DNA of 48,993 nt from Phenylobacterium sp. (GTDB lineage: Bacteria; Pseudomonadota; Alphaproteobacteria; Caulobacterales; Caulobacteraceae), in the NCBI RefSeq assembly GCF_030693405.1, contig NZ_JAUYAW010000036.1, positions 1 through 48,993 of the forward strand. Reading direction: 5' to 3'. Shown one piece after another: positions 38,423 to 48,832 of the stretch (within the stretch, counting starts at the first letter, position 1; the number at the start of each line of letters is the position of its first letter). Below the pieces are notes generated by a model. It was not told where the DNA came from and ran no database searches. It saw nothing but the letters and a program-made list of their open reading frames with translations. The position numbers and the translations under genes were made by a program.

Positions 38423-40462
38423 ATGCCCATCGCAAAGGTCGACGGCGTCGAGGTCGAGTTCGAACCCGGCATGACGGTGTTGCAGGTCGCCGAGCTGGCC
38501 GGGAAGGAAATCCCGCGGTTCTGCTACCACGAGCGCCTGTCCATCGCCGGCAACTGCCGCATGTGTCTGGTCGAGGTGAAGCCTGGCCCGCCCAAACCGC
38601 AGGCCTCCTGCGCCCTGCCGGCGGCTGAAGGCCAGGAAATCTTCACCGACACGCCGATGGTCAAGAAGGCCCGTCACGGGGTGATGGAGTTCCTGCTGAT
38701 CAACCACCCGCTGGACTGCCCGATCTGCGATCAGGGCGGCGAGTGCGATCTGCAGGACCAGGCCATGGGCTATGGCCGCGACGATTCCCGCTATGGCGAG
38801 AACAAGCGCGCGGTCGAAGAGAAGTTCATGGGTCCGCTGATCAAGACGGTGATGACCCGCTGCATCCAGTGCACCCGCTGCGTGCGCTTCGTCACCGAAG
38901 TCGCTGGCGTGCCGGAGATCGGCCTGATCTCCCGCGGCGAAGACGTTGAAATCACGACCTATCTTGACGCCGCCGTGACGTCCGAGCTGAGCGCCAATGT
39001 CATCGATCTCTGCCCGGTCGGCGCCCTGACCTCAAAGCCCTACGCCTTCAACGCGCGGCCCTGGGAGCTGAAGAAGACCGAGAGCATCGACGTCATGGAC
39101 GCCCTGGGCTCGGCCATTCGGGTCGACGCCCGCGGCCCGGCCGTGCTGCGCGTGCTGCCGCGCATCAATGACGACGTCAACGAAGAGTGGATCAGCGACA
39201 AAACCCGCTACGCCGTCGATGGCCTGTCGCGCCAGAGGCTGGATCGCCCATACATCCGCGAGACCGGCAAGCTGCGTCCCGCCACCTGGGCCGAAGCCCT
39301 GCAGACCGTGGCCGCCAAGGTCAAGGCGACGGCTCCGGACCGCATGGGCGTGATCGCCGGCGACCTGCAGGACGCTGAGTCCATGAAGGCCGCCCTCGAC
39401 CTCTTCGGCGCCCTGGGCGTCACCAGCCTCGACTGCCGCCAGGACGGCATGGCCCTGGGCGACGGTCCCCGCGAAAGCTGGCTGCTGAATTCCACAATCG
39501 CCGGCATTGAAGACGCCGATGTCATCCTGCTGGTGGGGACCAATCCCCGCCTGGAGGCCCCGGTGTTCAACGCCCGTCTGCGCAAGCGCTGGCTGGCCGG
39601 CGCACTGCGGGTCGGCGTGATCGGCGAGCAGGCCGATCTGAGCTTTGGCTATGACTATCTTGGGGCCGGCCCAGAAACGCTCAGCGGACTGTCCAAGTCC
39701 CGCAGCGATTTCGCCAAGGCCCTCAAGGGCGCTGAAAAGGCCGCGATTATCGTCGGGGCAGGCGCCCTGGCCCGCGCAGATGGCGCAGCCGTGCTCAAGG
39801 CCGCCGCTGGCGTGGCCGACACCTTCAACGCGACCTGGAACGTGCTGCATACGGCCGCCGCCCGTGTGGGCGGTCTCGACCTGGGTTTCATCCCCAAGGC
39901 TGGTGGCAAGACCGCCCTGGAGCTGACCGCCAAAGGCGGCGCAGACCTGCTGGTCCTGATGGGCGCCGATGAGATGGATCTGTCGGCCACCGATGCTTTC
40001 GTCGTCTACATGGGCACCCATGGGGACGCCGGCGCGCATCGGGCCGACGTGATCCTGCCGGGCGCGGCCTATACCGAGAAGAACGGCCTCTATGTGAACA
40101 CCGAGGGCCGGGTTCAGCGCGGCGAACGGTCCGTCTTCCCGAAGGGCGAGGCCAAAGAGGACTGGGCCATCCTGCGTGCCCTGTCCGAACTGCTGGACGC
40201 CAAGCTGCCCTATGACAGCCTCGACCAGTTGCGCGCCCGCCTGTTCGCCGATCACCCCACCTTCGGCCGAATCGACTATGTGCCGGACGCGCCTGGCGCG
40301 CTCGACCTGTCGATCCTTGGCGGGGAGGGCGATCTGTCGGACGCGCCCTTCGCGAGTCCCGTGAAGGCCTTCTATCTGACCAACCCGATCGCACGCGCCA
40401 GCGTGACCATGGCCGAGTGCCAGGCGCTCGTGCCGGGCGCCGAAAAAATCGCCGCGGAGTAG
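38423..40462 (+). CDS. nuoG: NADH-quinone oxidoreductase subunit G
   Basis: 679-aa 75-kDa subunit. Cluster ligands are all visible: [2Fe-2S] N1b Cys34, Cys45, Cys48, Cys63; N5 His95, Cys99, Cys102, Cys108; N4 Cys147, Cys150, Cys153, Cys197. The extra N7 site of E. coli-type NuoG is absent, and the length is that of the mitochondrial/alphaproteobacterial form rather than the ~900-aa enterobacterial one. The C-terminal two thirds is a molybdopterin-oxidoreductase-like fold without cofactor residues. ATG 38423 follows the nuoF stop by five bases. Confidence 0.97.
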   Translation: MPIAKVDGVEVEFEPGMTVLQVAELAGKEIPRFCYHERLSIAGNCRMCLVEVKPGPPKPQASCALPAAEGQEIFTDTPMVKKARHGVMEFLLINHPLDCPICDQGGECDLQDQAMGYGRDDSRYGENKRAVEEKFMGPLIKTVMTRCIQCTRCVRFVTEVAGVPEIGLISRGEDVEITTYLDAAVTSELSANVIDLCPVGALTSKPYAFNARPWELKKTESIDVMDALGSAIRVDARGPAVLRVLPRINDDVNEEWISDKTRYAVDGLSRQRLDRPYIRETGKLRPATWAEALQTVAAKVKATAPDRMGVIAGDLQDAESMKAALDLFGALGVTSLDCRQDGMALGDGPRESWLLNSTIAGIEDADVILLVGTNPRLEAPVFNARLRKRWLAGALRVGVIGEQADLSFGYDYLGAGPETLSGLSKSRSDFAKALKGAEKAAIIVGAGALARADGAAVLKAAAGVADTFNATWNVLHTAAARVGGLDLGFIPKAGGKTALELTAKGGADLLVLMGADEMDLSATDAFVVYMGTHGDAGAHRADVILPGAAYTEKNGLYVNTEGRVQRGERSVFPKGEAKEDWAILRALSELLDAKLPYDSLDQLRARLFADHPTFGRIDYVPDAPGALDLSILGGEGDLSDAPFASPVKAFYLTNPIARASVTMAECQALVPGAEKIAAE

Positions 40463-40465
40463 GGC

Positions 40466-41551
40466 ATGGACGCCACCACCAATTTCTGGGCGACGCCAGG
40501 CGGCTGGACGCTGATCACTGTGGGCCAGATTCTGGCTGTCATGATCTGGATTCTGCTGTCGCTGGCCTTCCTGCTGCTGGCCGATCGCAAGATCTGGGCC
40601 GGCGTGCAGATGCGCAAAGGCCCCAACGTCGTCGGGCCCTTCGGCCTGCTGCAATCCTTCGCCGATTTCCTCAAGTTCGTGCTGAAGGAAATCGTCATCC
40701 CCGACGGGGCCGACAAGGTGGTCTTCATCCTGGCCCCCCTGATCAGCTTCGTCCTGGCCTTCGCCGCCTGGGCCGTGGTGCCCCTAGCGCCGGGCTGGGT
40801 GGTGTCGGACATCAATGTCGGCGTCCTCTACCTGCTGGCGATCAGCTCGCTCGGCGTCTACGGCATCATCATGGGCGGCTGGGCGTCCAACTCGAAATAC
40901 CCCTTCCTGGGCAGCCTGCGCTCGGCCGCCCAGATGGTGAGCTACGAGGTCTCCATCGGCTTTGTGATCATCACGGTGATCCTGCTGGCCGGCACCATGA
41001 ACCTGCAGACCATCGTCGAGCAGCAGGCGGGCGGCTTCTGGAACTGGTACGTGTTCGGCGGCGGGCTCTCCAACCTGCCGATGATCCTGATCATGGTCCC
41101 GATGGCGGTCGTGTTCTTCATCTCGGCCCTGGCCGAGACCAACCGCCCGCCCTTCGACCTGCCGGAGGCCGAGTCCGAACTCGTGGCCGGCTACCAGGTC
41201 GAATATTCCTCGACCCCGTACCTGCTGTTCATGATCGGCGAGTACGCCAACATCGTCCTGATGTGCGCCATCATCACCATCCTGTTCTTCGGCGGGTGGC
41301 AGGCGCCGTTCCCGACGCCGTTCATCGAGAGCTGGCCGGCGACCGCACAGAGCTTCTTCGGCTTCATGTGGTTCTTCGCCAAGACGGTGTTCTTCTTCTT
41401 CCTGATCGCCATGGTGAAGGCGATCGTGCCCCGCTACCGCTACGACCAGCTGATGCGCCTGGGCTGGAAGGTCTTCCTGCCCTTCTCCCTGGTGGCTGTG
41501 GTGCTGGTCGCCGCCTGGCGCGTGTTCGGCCCGGCCCAAGGAGCGATCTGA
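40466..41551 (+). CDS. nuoH: NADH-quinone oxidoreductase subunit H
   Basis: 361-aa membrane subunit (ND1) with about eight transmembrane helices that joins the peripheral and membrane arms and lines the quinone tunnel. Conserved loops include [19 protein letters not shown] and the acidic [23 protein letters not shown] segment. It starts three bases after nuoG; its stop overlaps the nuoI ATG. Confidence 0.98.
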   Translation: MDATTNFWATPGGWTLITVGQILAVMIWILLSLAFLLLADRKIWAGVQMRKGPNVVGPFGLLQSFADFLKFVLKEIVIPDGADKVVFILAPLISFVLAFAAWAVVPLAPGWVVSDINVGVLYLLAISSLGVYGIIMGGWASNSKYPFLGSLRSAAQMVSYEVSIGFVIITVILLAGTMNLQTIVEQQAGGFWNWYVFGGGLSNLPMILIMVPMAVVFFISALAETNRPPFDLPEAESELVAGYQVEYSSTPYLLFMIGEYANIVLMCAIITILFFGGWQAPFPTPFIESWPATAQSFFGFMWFFAKTVFFFFLIAMVKAIVPRYRYDQLMRLGWKVFLPFSLVAVVLVAAWRVFGPAQGAI

Positions 41552-42048
41552 TGAGTTTCGCCGCCCGTCTCAGCCAGGCCGCCAAGGGCGCGGCGCTGAT
41601 GGACTTTATCGGGGCCTTTGGCCTGGGCATGAAGTACATGATGCGTCCCAAGGCGACCGTCATCTATCCGAACGAGCGCAACCCGCAGTCGCCGCGCTTC
41701 CGTGGCGAGCACGCCCTGCGGCGCTATCCCAATGGGGAAGAGCGCTGCATCGCCTGCAAGCTGTGCGAGGCCATCTGCCCGGCCCAGGCCATCACCATCG
41801 AGGCCGAGCCCCGGGACGACGGCAGCCGCCGGACGACCCGCTATGACATCGACATGGTCAAGTGCATCTACTGCGGCCTGTGCCAGGAGGCCTGCCCGGT
41901 GGACGCCATCGTCGAGGGGCCGAACCTGGAGTTCGCCACCGAGACCCGGGAAGAGCTCTATTACGAAAAGGATCGCCTGCTCGACAACGGGGACCGTTGG
42001 GAGCGGGAAATCGCGAAGAACCTGGAACTCGACGCGCCCTATCGCTAA
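41551..42048 (+). CDS. nuoI: NADH-quinone oxidoreductase subunit I
   Basis: 165-aa ferredoxin-like subunit carrying two [4Fe-4S] clusters, N6a and N6b. Ligands are Cys66, Cys69, Cys72 ([12 protein letters not shown]) with Cys115, and Cys105, Cys108, Cys111 ([12 protein letters not shown]) with Cys76. The ATG at 41551 shares a base with the nuoH stop; the frame is open far upstream inside nuoH, but only this start gives the family N-terminus. It is followed by a 104-base gap, the largest within the operon. Confidence 0.97.
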   Translation: MSFAARLSQAAKGAALMDFIGAFGLGMKYMMRPKATVIYPNERNPQSPRFRGEHALRRYPNGEERCIACKLCEAICPAQAITIEAEPRDDGSRRTTRYDIDMVKCIYCGLCQEACPVDAIVEGPNLEFATETREELYYEKDRLLDNGDRWEREIAKNLELDAPYR

Positions 42049-42073
42049 GAGACAGGCGCGATTCCGGGGCTTT

Positions 42074-42108
42074 TGGACGTTGGCGTCCCAACCGGGCCAT
42101 GCGCCCGG
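42074..42108 (+). other. Tandem hairpins in the nuoI-nuoJ gap
   Basis: GGACG-TTGG-CGTCC (42075-42088) followed three bases later by CCGGGC-CATGC-GCCCGG (42092-42108). No T-run follows. They lie in the only noncoding gap over 20 bases in the nuo operon and could be RNA-processing or stability elements. Confidence 0.5.
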
Positions 42109-42152
42109 CGGGCGGACCAACCTGATGATTGAGGGGCGAAAGTAGAGCCGTC

Positions 42153-42770
42153 ATGGCCTTGCAGGCGATCGCATTCTATCTGCTGGCGACAGTCACCATC
42201 GGCTCCGGCCTCGCCGTGGTGTCCGTCAGAAATCCCGTGCACTCGGTGCTGTTCCTCATCCTGACCTTCTTCTCGGCGGCGGGCCTCTTCCTGCTGCTGG
42301 GGGCGGAGTTCCTGGCGATGCTGCTGGTGGTCGTCTATGTGGGCGCGGTCGCGGTGCTGTTCCTCTTCGTCGTCATGATGCTCGACGTGGACTTCGGCGC
42401 GCTGAAGCAGGGCTTCGCCAGATACGCTCCGGTCGGCGCAGTGGTGGGCGGCGTCCTGGCGATCGAGATGATCATCGTCGCCACCGCGGTGGCCCGGGGC
42501 GGGGCGGCCAGCGGCGCGCGCGAGCCCATGTCGGCCCTGGACGGTCTGTCCAACACCGAGACCATCGGGCGGGTGCTCTATACCGACTACGTCTACTTCT
42601 TCCAGGCCGCGGGGCTGGTGCTGCTGGTGGCCATGATCGGCGCCATCGTGCTGACCTTGCGTCATAAGCCCGGCGTCCGCCGTCAGGTGATCGCCGACCA
42701 GGTGGCGCGCACGGCCGAGAGCGGCATGCGCACCGTTCAGATCAAGCCGGGCGAGGGGATGGGCGAATGA
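42153..42770 (+). CDS. nuoJ: NADH-quinone oxidoreductase subunit J
   Basis: 205-aa membrane subunit (ND6) with five predicted helices; the third contains a characteristic pi-bulge region ([21 protein letters not shown]). I use the ATG at 42153; an in-frame TTG at 42129 would add residues unlike the family. The C-terminal ~35 residues are hydrophilic. Its stop overlaps the nuoK ATG by four bases. Confidence 0.97.
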   Translation: MALQAIAFYLLATVTIGSGLAVVSVRNPVHSVLFLILTFFSAAGLFLLLGAEFLAMLLVVVYVGAVAVLFLFVVMMLDVDFGALKQGFARYAPVGAVVGGVLAIEMIIVATAVARGGAASGAREPMSALDGLSNTETIGRVLYTDYVYFFQAAGLVLLVAMIGAIVLTLRHKPGVRRQVIADQVARTAESGMRTVQIKPGEGMGE

Positions 42771-43075
42771 CCATCGGGCTCAGTCACTATCTGGCGGTCG
42801 CCGCCATCCTGTTCACGATCGGGGTCTTCGGGATCTTCGTGAACCGCAAGAACATCATCGTCATCCTGATGTCGATCGAGCTGATCCTGCTGGCGGTGAA
42901 CATCAATCTCGTCGCCTTTTCGGCCTATCTCCATGACGTGGTGGGGCAGATCTTCGCCATGTTCGTCCTGACCGTGGCCGCCGCCGAAGCGGCCGTGGGT
43001 CTGGCCATCCTCGTCACCTTCTTCCGTAACCGCGGCGGCATCGCCGTGGACGACGCCGCCGTGATGAAAGGCTGA
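42767..43075 (+). CDS. nuoK: NADH-quinone oxidoreductase subunit K
   Basis: 102-aa membrane subunit (ND4L) with three helices. The conserved membrane glutamates of the proton path lie in [16 protein letters not shown] and [12 protein letters not shown]. Overlaps nuoJ by four bases (ATGA) and is nine bases ahead of nuoL. Length is exactly that of the family. Confidence 0.98.
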   Translation: MTIGLSHYLAVAAILFTIGVFGIFVNRKNIIVILMSIELILLAVNINLVAFSAYLHDVVGQIFAMFVLTVAAAEAAVGLAILVTFFRNRGGIAVDDAAVMKG

Positions 43076-43083
43076 CGGACCCT

Positions 43084-45141
43084 ATGACCCCTCAGTCTCT
43101 CGCCATCATCCTGGTTTTCGCGCCCCTGTTGGGCGCCCTGATCGCGGGCCTGTTTGGCCGTCGGATCGGTGATTTCGCCTCGCAGGCGGTGACCACCGGC
43201 CTGCTGCTGCTGGCCTGCGTCCTGTCCTGGACCCTGTTTATTCAGTGGACCTGGGGCGGGCTGGAAGCGTTTACGCTGACCCTGCTGCCCTTCATCAATG
43301 TGGGAGACTTCCAGTCGGCCTGGTCGATCCGCATCGATGGGCTCTCGGCCGTCATGCTGATCGTCGTGACCTCGGTCTCGGCCCTCGTCCACGTCTATTC
43401 GTGGGGCTACATGGCTGAGGACGATTCCCGGCCGCGCTTCTTCGCCTATCTGTCGCTCTTCACCTTCGCCATGCTGGCCCTGGTCACGGCGGCCGACTTC
43501 ATGCAGCTGTTTTTCGGATGGGAAGGGGTGGGGCTGGCCAGCTACCTGCTGATCGGCTTCTGGTTCAAAAAGCCCACGGCCAACGCCGCCTCGATCAAGG
43601 CCTTCGTGGTCAACCGGGTGGGCGACTTCGGCTTTGCGCTCGGCATCATCACCGTCTTCTGGATGTTCGGCACCATCGAGTTCGCCGAGATCTTCCCGCG
43701 GGTTGAGGAGCTCGCCTCGGTCGGCTGGTCGTTCGCGGGCCAGACCTGGCACGCCGTGGACCTCGCCTGCGCCCTGCTGTTCGTCGGCGCCATGGGCAAG
43801 TCGGCCCAGTTCTTCCTGCACACCTGGCTGCCGGACGCCATGGAAGGCCCGACCCCGGTCTCGGCCCTGATCCACGCCGCCACCATGGTGACGGCGGGCG
43901 TCTACATGGTCTGCCTGCTCTCGCCGATGTTCGAATACGCGCCGGTGACCAAGCAGATCGTCACCCTGGTCGGCGCGGTCACGGCCCTGTTCGCCGCCAC
44001 GGTGGGTCTGGCTCAGAACGACATCAAGCGGGTCATCGCCTATTCGACCTGTTCGCAGCTCGGCTACATGTTCTTCGCCGCGGGCGTCGGCGCCTATCAG
44101 GCGGCCATGTTCCACCTGTTCACCCACGCCTTCTTCAAGGCCCTGCTGTTCCTGGGCGCCGGCTCGGTGATCCACGGCATGCACCACGAGCAGGACATGC
44201 GGAAGATGGGCGCCCTTTGGAAGCTGCTGCCCGTCACCTATGCGGTGATGGTCATCGGCACCCTGGCCATCACCGGCTTCGGCATCCCTGACCTGCACCT
44301 GGGCTTCGCCGGCTTCTACTCCAAGGACACCATCATCGAGGCGGCCTATGCCGCTGGCGAAGAGAACGGCATCGCCTATTTCGCCTTCGTCATCGGCATC
44401 CTGGCGGCGGGGCTGACGGCCTACTACTCCTGGCGCCTGGCCTTCATGACCTTCCACGGTCATGCCAAGTGGGGCCACGAGCCCCATGACGACCACGCCC
44501 ATGCGCCGGCCCAGCATGAGACTCATGACGAGCCCCTGCCGGACGCCCATGATCATGGCCATCATCACGCCCACACGCCCCATGAGAGCCCGTTGGTGAT
44601 GGTGGTTCCGCTGCTATTGCTGGCCGTTGGCGCCGTAGCGGCGGGCTTCGCCTTCGTCGAACACTTCGTGGGCGACCATCAGGCCGAGTTCTGGCGCGGC
44701 GCCATCTTCACCGCGCCCACCAACCACGTGCTCGAACACGCCCACCATGTGCCGCACTGGGTGCTCTATGCGCCCCTGGTGGCCTCGATGCTGGGGCTGG
44801 CGGTGGCCTTCTACATCTATGTGCTGCGCGAGGGCCTCGGCGCCCGGATGGCGGCCAAGGAGGGTGCGGTCTGGAGTTTCCTCTACAACAAGTGGTTCTT
44901 CGACGAGCTCTACAACGCCACCTTCGTCCGCGCCGCCCGCGGTCTGGGCGACCTGTTCTGGAAGGTCGGCGACCAGAAGATCATCGATGGCCTTGGACCG
45001 AACGGCGTGGCCGCCGTCTCCGCGGCCATCGGCCGGCGGACCGGCAAACTGCAGACCGGCTTCGTCTACCACTATGCGTTTGTGATGCTGCTCGGGGTGG
45101 CGGGTCTTCTGACCTTCGCCCTGTGGTTCTGGCAGGCTTGA
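43084..45141 (+). CDS. nuoL: NADH-quinone oxidoreductase subunit L
   Basis: 685-aa antiporter-like proton-pumping subunit (ND5) at the distal end of the membrane arm, with about 14 core helices and the long lateral helix at the C-terminal end. Conserved segments include FFGWEGVGLASYLLIGFW, HTWLPDAMEGPTPVSALIHA and the lysine/histidine positions of the half-channels. Between two membrane segments, residues 458-500 hold 15 histidines with many Asp/Glu, a possible metal- or proton-binding loop. Nine bases follow nuoK; 14 precede nuoM. Confidence 0.98.
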   Translation: MTPQSLAIILVFAPLLGALIAGLFGRRIGDFASQAVTTGLLLLACVLSWTLFIQWTWGGLEAFTLTLLPFINVGDFQSAWSIRIDGLSAVMLIVVTSVSALVHVYSWGYMAEDDSRPRFFAYLSLFTFAMLALVTAADFMQLFFGWEGVGLASYLLIGFWFKKPTANAASIKAFVVNRVGDFGFALGIITVFWMFGTIEFAEIFPRVEELASVGWSFAGQTWHAVDLACALLFVGAMGKSAQFFLHTWLPDAMEGPTPVSALIHAATMVTAGVYMVCLLSPMFEYAPVTKQIVTLVGAVTALFAATVGLAQNDIKRVIAYSTCSQLGYMFFAAGVGAYQAAMFHLFTHAFFKALLFLGAGSVIHGMHHEQDMRKMGALWKLLPVTYAVMVIGTLAITGFGIPDLHLGFAGFYSKDTIIEAAYAAGEENGIAYFAFVIGILAAGLTAYYSWRLAFMTFHGHAKWGHEPHDDHAHAPAQHETHDEPLPDAHDHGHHHAHTPHESPLVMVVPLLLLAVGAVAAGFAFVEHFVGDHQAEFWRGAIFTAPTNHVLEHAHHVPHWVLYAPLVASMLGLAVAFYIYVLREGLGARMAAKEGAVWSFLYNKWFFDELYNATFVRAARGLGDLFWKVGDQKIIDGLGPNGVAAVSAAIGRRTGKLQTGFVYHYAFVMLLGVAGLLTFALWFWQA

Positions 45142-45155
45142 GGCGGGGATAGGTC

Positions 45156-46643
45156 ATGTCTGGCATTCTCTCGCTCATCACCTATGCGCCGCTGCTGGGC
45201 GTCGCGGCGATCCTGGCGCTGCGGTTCATCGCGCCTGCGGGCAGCGCTAAATCGGCTGAGCTGGCCAAGTGGGTGGCGCTCGTCACCACTCTGGTGACGC
45301 TCGCCCTATCCCTGGTCATGCTCGGCCAGTTCGACCGGACCACGGCCGACTTCCAGTTCGTCGAGGACTTCGCCTGGTTTGGCGGCCTCCATTACCGCAT
45401 GGGCGTCGACGGCATTTCGGTGCTGTTCGTCGTGCTGACGGCCTTCCTGATGCCGCTCTGCATCGCCGCCTCCTGGCGCTCGATCGAGCATCGTATCGAA
45501 GAGTACCTGATCGCCTTCCTGGCGCTGGAGACCCTGGTCATCGGCGTGTTCTGCGCGCTCGACCTGATCCTCTTCTATCTCTTCTTCGAGTTCGGCCTGG
45601 CGCCGATGTTCCTGATTATCGGGGTCTGGGGCGGCAAGAACCGGGTCTATGCGGCCTTCAAGTTCTTCCTCTACACGCTGCTGGGCTCAGTGCTGATGCT
45701 GGCCGCTGTGCTCGGCATGATCGGCATCACCGGCACGTCGTCGATCCCCGAACTGATGACCTACGACTTCGGTCAGGAGATCCAGATCTGGCTGTGGCTG
45801 GCCTTCTTCGCCTCGTTTGCGGTGAAGATGCCCATGTGGCCGGTGCACACCTGGTTGCCCGACGCCCACGTGGAAGCCCCCACCGCGGGCTCGGTGATCC
45901 TGGCCGGTGTGCTGCTGAAGATGGGCGGCTACGGGTTCATGCGCTTCTCCCTGCCCATGTTCCCCGACGCCTCGGCCTATTTCACGCCGCTGGTCTTCGC
46001 CATGTCGGTCATCGCCATCGTCTACACCTCGCTGGTGGCCTTCCGGCAGACCGACATCAAGAAGCTGATCGCCTATTCCTCGGTCGCCCATATGGGCTTC
46101 GTGACGCTGGGGATATTCTCGGGCAACGCCCAGGGCGAACAGGGCGCCATCTTCCAGATGGTCAGCCACGGCCTGATCTCGGGCGCGCTCTTCCTCTGCG
46201 TCGGCGTCGTCTATGACCGTATGCACACCCGTGAGATCGCCTTCTATGGCGGCCTGGTGAACCGGATGCCCTGGTACGCGGCCATCTTCCTGCTGTTCAC
46301 CATGGGCAATGTAGGCCTACCGGGCACTTCCGGCTTCGTGGGCGAGATCCTGACCATGGCCGGCGCCTATCAGGCCTCGACCTGGGCGGCCATCGTGGCG
46401 GCCTCCGGCGTCATTCTCTCGGCCGTCTATGCGCTCAGCCTCTACCGGCGGGTCGTGTTCGGCGAGATCACCAATCCGGCCCTGGCCGAGATCAAGGACC
46501 TGAACTGGCGGGAGGTGGCGATCTTCGCCCCCCTGATCATCGGCACCCTCTATCTCGGCATCTATCCGGCCGCCGTTTTCGATATCACCCAGGCCTCGGT
46601 CGACAATCTGGTCGCGGTCTACCGCGCCGCGACCGGCGGGTGA
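45156..46643 (+). CDS. nuoM: NADH-quinone oxidoreductase subunit M
   Basis: 495-aa antiporter-like subunit (ND4) with about 14 helices. Key segments are [20 protein letters not shown] with its conserved glutamate, [21 protein letters not shown] (conserved Lys/His/Glu region), and [13 protein letters not shown]. Length is normal. An AGGCGGGGATAGGTC stretch precedes the ATG. 13 bases separate it from nuoN. Confidence 0.98.
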   Translation: MSGILSLITYAPLLGVAAILALRFIAPAGSAKSAELAKWVALVTTLVTLALSLVMLGQFDRTTADFQFVEDFAWFGGLHYRMGVDGISVLFVVLTAFLMPLCIAASWRSIEHRIEEYLIAFLALETLVIGVFCALDLILFYLFFEFGLAPMFLIIGVWGGKNRVYAAFKFFLYTLLGSVLMLAAVLGMIGITGTSSIPELMTYDFGQEIQIWLWLAFFASFAVKMPMWPVHTWLPDAHVEAPTAGSVILAGVLLKMGGYGFMRFSLPMFPDASAYFTPLVFAMSVIAIVYTSLVAFRQTDIKKLIAYSSVAHMGFVTLGIFSGNAQGEQGAIFQMVSHGLISGALFLCVGVVYDRMHTREIAFYGGLVNRMPWYAAIFLLFTMGNVGLPGTSGFVGEILTMAGAYQASTWAAIVAASGVILSAVYALSLYRRVVFGEITNPALAEIKDLNWREVAIFAPLIIGTLYLGIYPAAVFDITQASVDNLVAVYRAATGG

Positions 46644-46656
46644 GGGGGCTTTTGAG

Positions 46657-48087
46657 ATGAACTTCTCCACCGATCTGAGCCTCGCCCTGCCTGAACTGAT
46701 CCTGGCCGGGGGCGCCCTTGTCCTGCTGGTCTGGGGCGCCTTCCAGAGCCGCGCCAACATGGTCTTCAGCCTGGCGGCCGTGGCCCTTCTGGTGGCGGCC
46801 GGCGCCGCCGCTGTCCTCGGTCCCATGGGCCGTGGCTTCTCCGGCGGGCTGATCGCCGACCAGGCCTCGGCCTTCGCCAAGGTGGCCATCTATGCCGCCA
46901 GCGCCATCGCCATCCCGCTTGGCCAGCCCTGGTTCCAGCGTCGGGGCATCAACAATTTCGAATTCCCGATCCTGATCGTCCTGGCCGCGCTCGGCATGGG
47001 CATGATGGCCTCAGCCGGCGACCTGATCTCGCTCTATATCGGCGTCGAGTTGCACTCCCTGGCCCTCTATGTCCTGGCCGCCATCCATCGCGACAACGCC
47101 AAGGCCTCTGAAGCCGGTCTGAAGTACTTCGTCCTCGGCGCCCTGTCCTCGGGCCTGCTGCTCTATGGCGCCTCGCTGATATACGGCTTCGCCGGCTCCA
47201 CCCACTTCACCGTCATCGCCCAGTCGGTTGAAGGCGGGGCCAATGTGGGCGTGCTGTTTGGCCTGGTGTTCCTGATCTGCGGCCTGGCCTTCAAGATCTC
47301 GGCGGCCCCGTTCCACATGTGGACGCCCGACGTCTACGAGGGCGCGCCGACCCCGGTCGTGGCCTTCTTCGGCGCGGCGCCGAAGATGGCGGCCATGGTG
47401 CTGTTCGCCCGGGTCCTGGCCGAAGGCTTCGGTGGCGCAGCCGATCAATGGCGCCAGATCCTGGTGATCATCGCGCTCGCCTCTGTCGCGGTCGGCGCTT
47501 TCGCGGGCTTGGCCCAGACCAACCTCAAGCGCCTGTGGGCCTATTCCTCGATCGCCAATATCGGCTACGCGGTTCTTGGCCTGGCGTCGGGCGACGCCGC
47601 AGGCATTCAGGCCATGCTGGTGTTCATGGTCCTATACATGGTGGACGTGACCGGCTTCTTCGCCTGCCTCGCGGCCCTGTCGCGGGATGGCCGGCCCATG
47701 GAGACGATCTCAGACATGGCGGGGCTGTTCAAGGAACGCCCCGGCATTGCGCTCGCCATGAGCGCGTTCGCGCTCTCGGCCCTTGGCCTGCCGCCCTTCT
47801 CGGGCTTCTGGGCCAAGTTCTATGTCTTCAAGGCGGCCATTGGCGCGGGCCTTGGGGTCGTTGCGGTCATCGCCCTGGTGGGTAGCGTGGTGGCGGCCTT
47901 CTACTATCTGCGGCTGATCAAGGTGATGTGGTTCGACGCCTCGGCCGGCGCCACGGAAACCCCGCCGGTGGAGGCCCGCACCATCGCCCTGACGCTGGCC
48001 CTGTTCACCTTCCCTGTGGTTCTGGTGGCCCTGGCCTTCATCGATCCGCTCGCAGCGGCCGCGGCCGCCGCCTTCGGCCTGGCCTGA
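46657..48087 (+). CDS. nuoN: NADH-quinone oxidoreductase subunit N
   Basis: 476-aa antiporter-like subunit (ND2 homologue, full 14-helix bacterial form) and last gene of the complex I operon. Conserved parts include LISLYIGVELHSLALYVLAA, FHMWTPDVYEGAPTPVVAFF and LWAYSSIANIGYA. It is followed after a single base by the TTG start of birA, so birA and coaX are probably transcribed with nuo. Confidence 0.98.
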   Translation: MNFSTDLSLALPELILAGGALVLLVWGAFQSRANMVFSLAAVALLVAAGAAAVLGPMGRGFSGGLIADQASAFAKVAIYAASAIAIPLGQPWFQRRGINNFEFPILIVLAALGMGMMASAGDLISLYIGVELHSLALYVLAAIHRDNAKASEAGLKYFVLGALSSGLLLYGASLIYGFAGSTHFTVIAQSVEGGANVGVLFGLVFLICGLAFKISAAPFHMWTPDVYEGAPTPVVAFFGAAPKMAAMVLFARVLAEGFGGAADQWRQILVIIALASVAVGAFAGLAQTNLKRLWAYSSIANIGYAVLGLASGDAAGIQAMLVFMVLYMVDVTGFFACLAALSRDGRPMETISDMAGLFKERPGIALAMSAFALSALGLPPFSGFWAKFYVFKAAIGAGLGVVAVIALVGSVVAAFYYLRLIKVMWFDASAGATETPPVEARTIALTLALFTFPVVLVALAFIDPLAAAAAAAFGLA

Positions 48088-48088
48088 T

Positions 48089-48832
48089 TTGGCTACCGCT
48101 CACCCGCCGATCGCGTTCTTCGACGAGCTCGACTCCACCAACGCCGAGGCCCGTCGCCGGGCCGAGGCGGGGGAGGGCGGCCCCCTCTGGATCGCCGCCC
48201 TGCGCCAGACGGCCGGCCGCGGCCGGCGGGGTCGGGCCTGGGAGACCGGGTCGGGCAACCTGGCCGCCACCCTGCTGATGACCACCGACCGCCCGGCCGG
48301 GGAGGCCGCGCAACTGTCTTTCGTAGCCGCCCTGGCCGCCGCCGACCTGGCAGAGTCCTGCCTGCCGCCGGGCCTGGTCAGCGTGAAATGGCCCAATGAT
48401 CTGCTGATCGCCGGGCGCAAGTCCGCCGGCATCCTGGTGGAATCGGGCGCCCGCCCCGACGGCCGACTCTGGCTGGCGGTCGGGATCGGGATCAATCTGG
48501 TGAGCGGCCCGGAGGCCGCGGAGCGGCCATCCACGACCTTCGCCGAACACATGGACGGCGCGCCCCCGACGCCCCAGGCCGCCCTGGACGTCCTGGCCGC
48601 GTCATTCGAGACCTGGCGCAGCGCCTGGGCCGTACAGGGCTTTGCGGCCATAGCGCAGGGCTGGACCCTGCGCGCCCATGGCCTCGGCCAGGCCTGCGTC
48701 GCGCGCCTGCCGAATGAGACCGTCGAGGGGGTGGCCGAGGGCATGGATCCCGATGGCGCCCTGCGCCTGCGGCTGGCCGACGGCCAGATCCGGCGGATCA
48801 CCGCCGGCGACGTTTTCTTTGGAGAGGCCTGA
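48089..48832 (+). CDS. birA: Biotin--[acetyl-CoA-carboxylase] ligase
   Basis: 247-aa biotin protein ligase that activates biotin with ATP and attaches it to biotin carboxyl carrier protein. The biotinyl-AMP loop GRGRRGRAW (43-51) and KWPNDLLI (from residue 100) with the catalytic lysine are present, and a small C-terminal domain follows. It lacks the N-terminal helix-turn-helix of E. coli BirA, so it is a ligase only, not a repressor. The start is TTG at 48089, one base after nuoN; its stop overlaps the coaX ATG. Confidence 0.95.
   Translation: MATAHPPIAFFDELDSTNAEARRRAEAGEGGPLWIAALRQTAGRGRRGRAWETGSGNLAATLLMTTDRPAGEAAQLSFVAALAAADLAESCLPPGLVSVKWPNDLLIAGRKSAGILVESGARPDGRLWLAVGIGINLVSGPEAAERPSTTFAEHMDGAPPTPQAALDVLAASFETWRSAWAVQGFAAIAQGWTLRAHGLGQACVARLPNETVEGVAEGMDPDGALRLRLADGQIRRITAGDVFFGEA

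Noticed and set aside
36651..38435. 594-codon minus-strand frame over nuoE/nuoF
   Set aside because: Antisense shadow of well-supported complex I genes.
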